A DNA stretch of 64,000 bases. Source: Plantago elongata (lineage: Eukaryota > Streptophyta > Magnoliopsida > Lamiales > Plantaginaceae). Position 1 is the stretch's first letter; the number at the start of each line of letters is the position of its first letter. The stretch covers positions 1 to 64,000 of the forward strand of contig JAYMSP010000001.1 in NCBI GenBank assembly GCA_036897095.1. Direction: 5' to 3'. A program made the position numbers and the translations under genes. The notes below the pieces were generated by a model. The model saw nothing but the letters and a program-made list of their open reading frames with translations. It did not search any database and was not told where the DNA came from. This document shows, piece by piece, positions 57,360 through 64,000 of the stretch.

Positions 57360-59221
57360 ATGGGTTCAAAATTGCTTGAGGCTAAGGGGTCGAAGTTGGT
57401 TTTGACTTCTGAGGAAGGAAATTCGATCCGTATCCCGGATGTGGTGTGGCAATCTAGTATGGTTAACTACGATAAATGTGTTTTCGGTCGTGTGTTATCT
57501 CGTAAACAGATACATTTGGAATCATTTGAGAGAACCATGCTTCAAGTATGGAACCTGTCTAAGGGAGCAAAGGTTCAGAAATACGGGAATGATCGCTTTC
57601 TGATATACTTTGAGAATGAAGTAGAATTGAAGCGTACTCAATGCCGAGGCCCATATTCTTTTGACAAGAATTTGGTTATTCTTCGTCAAATTCCTCGTGG
57701 TACATAACCGATCTCATTGAATATGGATTTATGTGATTTCGATGTTCATATCCTTGGGCTCCCGAATGGATTTGCAAATCTCAGTGTTGCTAAATTTATT
57801 GGGCAAGCAGTAGGTTCTTTTGTCTCTTTTAAAGAACATATAGCACCAGGAATTATCAGCACTGCTATGCGTATCCGGGTTACTATTAATGTTACCAAGC
57901 CTTTGTTAAGGGTATTGTGTATCGAAGGTCCACAGAAGAAGAAGAAGATTCAGGTCCAGATTACTTATGAAAAGTTGCCCAATTTTTGCTACTTCTGTGG
58001 AATAATGGGGCACCTTGTTCGGGACTGCCAATGTTGCTTTGATCTCTTGGGAGAGAATGATAGAATTGGGGAGGAACATTTGAAATACGGGGAATGGTTA
58101 TGCTATTTTGTATCTGGTCAGTCTAGTCGTTAATTGAATGGGGATCTAGTTGATGTGAGGAAATTTGTTCATGATCCTACATTGGCAGGAATTCTAGGGT
58201 CTTATTCAGTGATGCAGTCGCAGAATGTTGCCAAATTTGGTGAAGCTGTGAATCCAGCGGTTACTTCAGATAAAGTGGGTCAATTTACTAAGGGGCTTAT
58301 ATGGCACTCAAATGATCATTTGGATGAGATTTTGGTGAAATTGTATTTGAAATAGAACTGAAATGGGGTATTTAAAGTGTATTTTAGACCATATCACTGT
58401 TCATCGAGTCAAATAGAGCAATTTAAATGCTATGACAATCAGCACCTAAGTCGAGGGTGACATAGAGTTACAAGTCAGTTATTTGGGGAGAATAGAAATT
58501 GCCGATGGTTTGCGAAAATTGCAAGGGAAAAGTATTGCTGAAGCCTGAAGACCATGTGGATTTTCCTAAGTCAATAAATTCCATTATTTGTTCTCAAATT
58601 TCGGCTGTTGACCAATCTAGTCAGATAATTCCCTATAGTTCGTGCCTCATTGATCAAAACCACTCTTCTGACCCAATGGACTTTACTGTTCATGTTCCCA
58701 ATACTAAACTCCAAATTCCTGCCCAAAACCATTCTAAATTCCAATTCTCTAGTCAACCAAAAATCCAGAACTCATACCATTATATGACTAACCATAATCC
58801 ACGCCCCCAACTTACCTTAGATTCTTTTCCTATAGAACCATCACCAACTGTCCTTGGTCAGCCATCTAAAAAACGAGGATGCCCACCTATCAAACCATCC
58901 AACACGAAGCCTTATAAATCTAGACGGCCTCCTAGACGTAGCCCTCTTTCCGATAATACCATTATCCCTTCCAAAAAATAGCGTTGCTTAAGTGTCCCTA
59001 GTTCGATTGTTGTTTATGTACCAGAGGCAGGAGTTGCTCAGCAACCCCGCCTATCTCAATGACTGTCTTATCTTGGAACTGTCATGGTTTGGGAACCCTT
59101 GAACACTTCGTGCTCTAGGTGATCTTATTCGCCTACATCAGCCCCGCGTGGTCTTTCTTATGGATACTAGGATGAGTAGCTATGAGATAGACGGTTTGAA
59201 GCAGCAATTTAATATGTTTGG
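57360..59221 (+). mobile_element. Plant L1-type LINE, ORF1 and start of ORF2, broken
   Basis: ORF1 starts at the ATG at 57360 with a DUF4283 domain (VVWQSSMVNYDKCVFGRVL, then FLIYFENEVELKR and SFDKNLVILRQIP). It reads through two in-frame stops (57705, about 58131) into a CYFCGIMGHLVRDC zinc knuckle of CX2CX4HX4C type (57987-58028). After a frameshift comes a Pro/Ser-rich basic tail (58499-58981, ending KSRRPPRRSPL), usual for plant LINE ORF1. ORF2 begins at 59059 with the endonuclease opening MTVLSWNCHGLG and continues, after a frameshift and a stop, with RALGDLIRLHQPRVVFLMDTR. Sequence is cut at 59221 by an LTR-retrotransposon. Reverse transcriptase and the 3' end are not in the window. The LINE is dead. 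Confidence 0.9.
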
Positions 59222-60310
59222 TGATGTAGGGTGCGTGGTTGATTCACAAGAACGATAAACTCAATACTCGTTGATTCAAAAGAATATCGAGAATTGACTC
59301 AAGACTCGTTGATTCAGCAGAATACCGAGAATTGATGGATCAAGATTCGTTGATTCATAAGAATACCGAAAATTGACAAATTTGGAGGAACACCTCAATT
59401 TTTTATATAAACTCAAAAATGCTCTTACAAAATAATAAAGAGGTACTTAAATAGCTAGTAAACCCTAACCCTAATTGTTATCAAAATATTTGAATAAAAA
59501 AAGATCCTAATAAATAAAGAAAATATAACTTTGACCATTGACATTCTAAATCTAATTAAACGTTATTCGTTCCACATCATTCTTTCCAGGCAGAAAAGAT
59601 TCGTCCTCGAATCATAAGCGTGCATCATTCTTTCCTCTATCAAATACATATAGGCCGTCGTAATCTCTTAGAGGTCCAAGTGGAAGTAATTGACATTCCC
59701 CCATGGCATCATTCCATTGACCATCACAATCTCAAGATCTCTCCCTACACATAGATGCTGCATCCCATCATCAAGAATAACAACCCCAATTTTGGCGGTG
59801 CAACACGAATTTTCAGTTCCCTTTCCAAAAACTTTATCCTTTGAGCTTACATTATTCTGATTGCTCACATAGCCATATCATTCAAAGAAATATGATGCAG
59901 TGGCAACTCGGTTCACACCTGCAGCAACTCTAGCCGATGGTCCCTGCAGTTGCCTTGCAAGCATCCTGACTTCATCACCACCACCATAACCTTGGATCCC
60001 ATGGGGCACAAAAGTATTATTTATTATAGAGACAAGCACATATTGCACAACAAAACTTTTTCTGTCTTCCGAAACTTCCTCATCCCAAATAATAAGAAAT
60101 CCATTATGTTCATAATCACTACCCTTTCCAATCGGGTAGTCATCCCAAACAGGGTACTTGTTCTAGTTCGTGTCACAACAACGGTCCTTGGCGGTGAACA
60201 ACAATTCCATCTTGACTATTGTCACACAAAAAAGTCATAAATCGAAACATAGTTTCCTCAGCGGCGAACAAATTCTCAATTCCATCTTGACTATTGCGAC
60301 GTTGTACTAC
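59222..60310 (-). mobile_element. Ty3/gypsy LTR-retrotransposon fossil inserted in the LINE
   Basis: A likely LTR at 59222-59579 (358 bp) has inverse ends TGATGT/ACATCA, with a TATA-like TTTATATAA on the minus strand. To its right, minus-strand sequence starts with wording like the C-terminus of plant gypsy polyproteins (DSRTNLF). This makes 59222-59579 the 3' LTR and 59580-about 60310 a remnant of the internal region. The right limit and other LTR are not visible. It is a broken fossil, younger than the LINE it interrupts. Confidence 0.6.
59238..59376 (+). repeat. Four short tandem units within the LTR
   Basis: GTTGATTCA followed by AAGAAT(A)(T/C)CGA(G/A)AATTGA recurs at about 59238, 59270, 59308 and 59349, with spacing of about 32-41 bases. 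Confidence 0.7.
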
Positions 60311-60786
60311 GTTATTAAACGACAATGCAATATTATATTATATTGATAAAACATAAAGAGTTGAAATTTAATTTTGAGGTAATTTAATAGTTTAAATCGT
60401 AGTACTAATGATAATCCAATATGATGGTACTATCGTTATCCATCCCCATCAAACATACATGGCCAAATCAATTATTTTTCCCAAATTACATGGATGATGG
60501 AACTATAAAAAGAAGCTAAAAGAGAAAAGAAGCTAAAAGAGATTTTGATGTTTCAACCGTGATACTCAAACACCAATCCAGATACACTTTGGATATAGGG
60601 TATTTAACTGGATATCCACATGGATTTTGACTGATGGCAAAATTAGCATTTGAAGTGAAACTTTATGCAAAACGACGTCGCTTTACCACTTCACTGTCAC
60701 AGATTCCGTTTTGAGCGAAAATAAAAATCATCATCACTGTGAGATCTCAGTCAAATCCCACTCCGATCCCACTCAGTGAACCAAAA
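60311..60786. promoter_or_regulatory. Spacer and promoter/5' UTR of the PDI gene
   Basis: No other gene is seen. AAAACGACGTCGC at about 60669 is a palindromic ACGT-core site (GACGTC) of the kind bZIP factors bind. Because PDI genes respond to ER stress, it is worth noting, but no full ERSE was found. Confidence 0.35.
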
Positions 60787-63700
60787 ATGGCGACTCGTCC
60801 GATTCTCACACTCGCTCTCATCTCACTCCTCCTCATCTCCATCCTTTCCTCCTCCTTCTCTTACGCCGTCAACGACGACGACGAAGACCTCAGCTTCCTC
60901 GACGAAGCCGAGCCTGACACTCCGTCACACGATCACCACCACGACCTCGACCACAACCACGAATCTGACGACGAAGACGAGGACGAGTCAGATGCGGAAA
61001 ACTACGACGATTTCGATGTGCCTTCCGACTTCAAATACGAGGAGGAGGAAGATGAATCTCCCAAATTCGACGAGTCTGACGTCGTCGTTTTGACGGACCG
61101 GAACCTGAGCAGCTTCGTTGATGATAATAAGTATGTGATGGTGGAGTTTTACGCGCCTTGGTGCGGACATTGCAAGGCATTGGCGCCGGAATATGCTGCG
61201 GCTGCTACGGAGTTGAAGGAGGAGAATGTGAAGCTCGCGAAGGTTGATGCGGCGGAGGAGAATGGGCTAGCGGAGGAGTATGAGGTGCAAGGGTTTCCTA
61301 CTGTGTTGTTCTTCGTTGATGGCGAGCATAAGCCGTATTCCGGTCAGCGTACGAAGTGAGTTAGTTTATGTTATCGAATTTGCATCTCTGGTTTGTTTGT
61401 TGCTAGATCAGGAAGTTAAGAGAAGTTAGATTTAGTATTTGAATGATCGGTTCTCTTTAATTTTGCTCTGTTATGTTAGTTTGATGCATAGTTGGCTTGT
61501 TATGAAGTTTTCGATAGGACATGCTTAATTAGTAGAATCTGGAAGAGCTTAATTAATAGAAATGTGCACGGAGGGTGGATGAAAGTGGCTTAGCGGATGA
61601 AAATGAGAATATGACATTAGGATTTGTACGGATATAATGAAAGGAATACTGTATGACATTTGGTTCAGGACAGTGGGGGTAGTAGCTAAGTATTTACTTG
61701 GATGAAAAGAAGCTTGGTGAATGGTGATTATGTGTGCAAACAGGAATGATTGGACGGATAGTTGTTAAGGATGAATCTTCCGGTGTATAATTACTATACT
61801 TACTAATGAAAGTAACTGGAAGGATGGTAGAACGAAATGAAAAGCAATCACTTCAACGTTTTAGAGAGATTTGTTTTTTCTGTCACTTCGTTGTCTGGTA
61901 AAGTTAACATTGATAGTTGCTGTCGGGATTTTATTCTAAGTTAAATTAGTGGAAGCATACTAATCTTAGCATGATTTATTCTAGAGATTCTTTTTTACAT
62001 GATTATGCAATTGGGCAATTATAATATACTCGTACTGAACCGATGACGGTTTTAGGTTGTGAACAAGAGAGAGTTTGTTAAAATTCTGTGTTAGTTTTAT
62101 GGATGGAGTAATGTACTCAAATAGTTGGTTATAATTTTAAATTATATTATCTATGCAGGGATGCCATTGTGACTTGGATTAAGAAGAAAATAGGACCAGG
62201 TATATCCAACATTACTACCACTGAGGAAGCAGAGCACGTATTAACCTCTGAGAGTAAAGTTCTTTTGGGATTCTTTGACTCGTTGGTGGTAGGTTTGCTT
62301 GGCACTTATCATACATATGTGAAATGAAATTCAACATCATATATGCGTAATATCTTCTGTGCATAAAAATAATTTTTATGCCATGTAATACAAGTGTTCA
62401 TGTGTGTCATTTTTAAAATTTGAAATATGTTCTCCTATTTTAAGCAAGTGATGCACATTACCTGTAGGGGTACGACACCTGTATTTGCAGTTTTCTTGTG
62501 AAAACTCTTGTATTATTTAACCTCTAACATGATTCCTATCTTTGCTGGGGAGGCTATTGAAGTGATTGTTTTCTATGCAAAATTATATTCTTTTTATTCT
62601 AATAATGACAGGGCCCTGATAGTGAAGAGTTTTCTGCTGCATCAAAACTTGAAGATGATGTTACCTTTTACCAAACCTCAAATCCAAATGTGGCAAAGTT
62701 GTTTCACTTGGCAAGTGATGTCAAAAGACCTGCACTTGTCTTGCTAAAGAAGGAGGCTGAGAAAGTATCACATTTTGGTTGGTTTTTCGATGATGAAAAT
62801 TGAAACTATTACTCTGTTCATATGTTGAAATTTATTTTACCCTCCGTCCTATATCTGCAGATGGGCATTTTGAAAAGTCTGCAATAGCTGAATTCGTATC
62901 TGCCAACAAGCTTCCTCTAGTGACCATTTTCACTAGAGAAAGCGCAGCACTTATATTTGAAAGCTCAATCAAAAAGCAGGTGGGTAGCTCTGTAGCTAGA
63001 TCAGTGTCCCAGTTGTCTGTAAGAACATCAGCACGACTTTCAGACACCACTCCTTTTTGTGCTTCTGAAAACTGTGCCTGAAATCCATCACTGTCATAAA
63101 TTTGAGTTGCTTGGGCTTTTCATTTTCTCAGGTATTGCTATTTGCAACACCCAAGGACTCCGGAAAGGTCCTCTCAACATTTGAAGATGCAGCAAAGCTT
63201 TTTAAGGGAAAGGTAATTAACTAGATAAGTCACAGTTTTGTCTAAACAAGCATGTTTGTTTAGTTAGATCTAAAACGAGGAGAGTTTTGTATTCCAAATT
63301 AGAAGGTCAAACCTGATTCTCATGGATCCCTTGGCTATTTGAATTATTTGAAAGCAACCAACAGGCATTTTGCCTGGCTATCATATTGTGCATAAAGCGC
63401 ATTGCAAAGTTTTGGGCTTTTTTATAATTTATAAAAAATAAAAAATATCCATGTTTTCGGGATTGCAGATGTTCTTCGATGAAAATAATCCTAGAAAGTT
63501 TTGTTTGATCAACCCAAACACTTTCTCATATCCTAAGTTGATCAGTAACTAGTTTGAAGCCTGTCCTCTTGGCTGGCACACACCTCTCCAATTATTATTC
63601 CCATGATATCATTATTTTGATGAATGATACTGATATGCTTCATAATTCAATTGCTGCAGCTTATATTTGTCTATGTGAACGTGGATAATGAGGAAGTCGG

Positions 63701-64000
63701 GAAACCTGTAGCAGAATATTTTGGCATCACTGATACTCCAAAAGTAATGTCGAATTCTTCTTGAGATAAATATTACTACTATATACAAACCTGCTTTTCA
63801 GCCAATGGATGTCAACATCGAAGGTAGTCAAACTTATCAACTTGTTAACCTCTAATGCAGGTTTTGGGATACACTGGAACTGATGAAATGAAGAAATATG
63901 TATATGATGGGGAAGTCACACCTGAGAAAATCAAGGTTGGGTATCTCTTTCTTATACATTTGTTCACCTTGCCTGTCAGCTTCATTTTTTATTTTCTAAT
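60787..64000 (+). CDS. PDIL1-4: Protein disulfide isomerase-like, PDIL1-4 type (5' part, continues beyond window)
   Basis: Exons 60787-61355, 62159-62288, 62612-62777, 62861-62979, 63132-63212, 63660-63743 and 63861-63935 join in phase, all GT-AG. The product has a signal peptide (residues 1 to about 27) and a long acidic, His-rich segment (about 29-97) typical of the PDIL1-3/1-4 branch. Domain a follows with the active site APWCGHCK (C126 and C129). Then come the b domain (KKKIGPGISNITT onwards) and b' (SANKLPLVTIFTRE, KLIFVYVNVDNEEVGKPVAEYFG). Domain a' and the ER-retention signal should lie beyond 64000. It forms and rearranges disulfides in the ER lumen. The ATG at 60787 (AAAATGGCG) begins the signal peptide; an upstream in-frame ATG at 60739 would bury it. 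Exon layout and wording fit PDIL1-4 best; PDIL1-3 is the alternative. Confidence 0.93.

Noticed and set aside
60776-61093. Thr/Ser-rich frame overlapping the PDI first exon
   Set aside because: Shadow frame of the acidic GAC/GAG-rich coding sequence.
1-64000. tRNA, rRNA or CRISPR arrays
   Set aside because: I looked for tRNA B-box-like GGTTCGAATCC wording and regularly spaced direct repeats and found none convincing; the short tandem repeats seen lack a CRISPR spacer pattern.

Overview
The window is nuclear DNA of a flowering plant, most probably a eudicot. It is AT-rich and intron-containing, with short gene islands in long spacers full of transposon remnants. A plant-type PIP2 aquaporin, a plant S40-type protein, a DUF247 protein, an F-box/LRR/FBD gene and telo-box/site II promoter elements on a ribosomal protein gene all support this. 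I cannot name the species from sequence alone.

Layout. 1-558: tail of a Ty1/copia fossil. 560-3890: spacer with small tandem repeats and a fold-back MITE. 3891-4364 (-): S40-like gene. 4800-16900: spacer with MITEs, a second copia LTR fossil, a 153-bp tandem duplication and a broken PIF/Harbinger transposase (about 11.6-12.7 kb). 17332-17832 (+): RPL12 (uL11). 20780-21025 (+): unrecognised 81-residue protein with a clear promoter. About 21.97-22.87 kb: broken Myb/SANT-like partner ORF of another Harbinger element. 22.9-29.7 kb: AT-rich spacer. 29792-31414 (+): complete four-exon PIP2 aquaporin. 31.4-39.6 kb: spacer holding a large fold-back element, a non-autonomous hAT with target duplication, and a CACTA remnant. 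39739-40125 (+): small secreted or membrane protein. 41752-43056 (-): DUF247 protein. 45381-47386 (-): three-exon 79-residue conserved-looking small protein, found by joining splice sites. 50019-51577 (+): F-box/LRR/FBD gene with an apparent frameshift. 52.1-54.1 kb: odd region with a recurring short phrase. 56.5-59.2 kb: broken plant L1-type LINE with a palindrome-rich GC-rich leader, cut by a Ty3/gypsy LTR fossil (59222-about 60310). 60787-64000 (+): first seven exons of a PDIL1-4-like protein disulfide isomerase, which runs off the window.

The genes are ordinary housekeeping or family genes with no evident shared pathway. I see no operon-like cluster, CRISPR array, tRNA or rRNA. I found no convincing new biological system. 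The observations most worth checking are the palindromic LINE leader, the fold-back elements, a 115-bp MITE family with four copies, the phrase array at 52-54 kb, the small 79- and 81-residue genes, and an orphan coding-like exon at 41299-41403.
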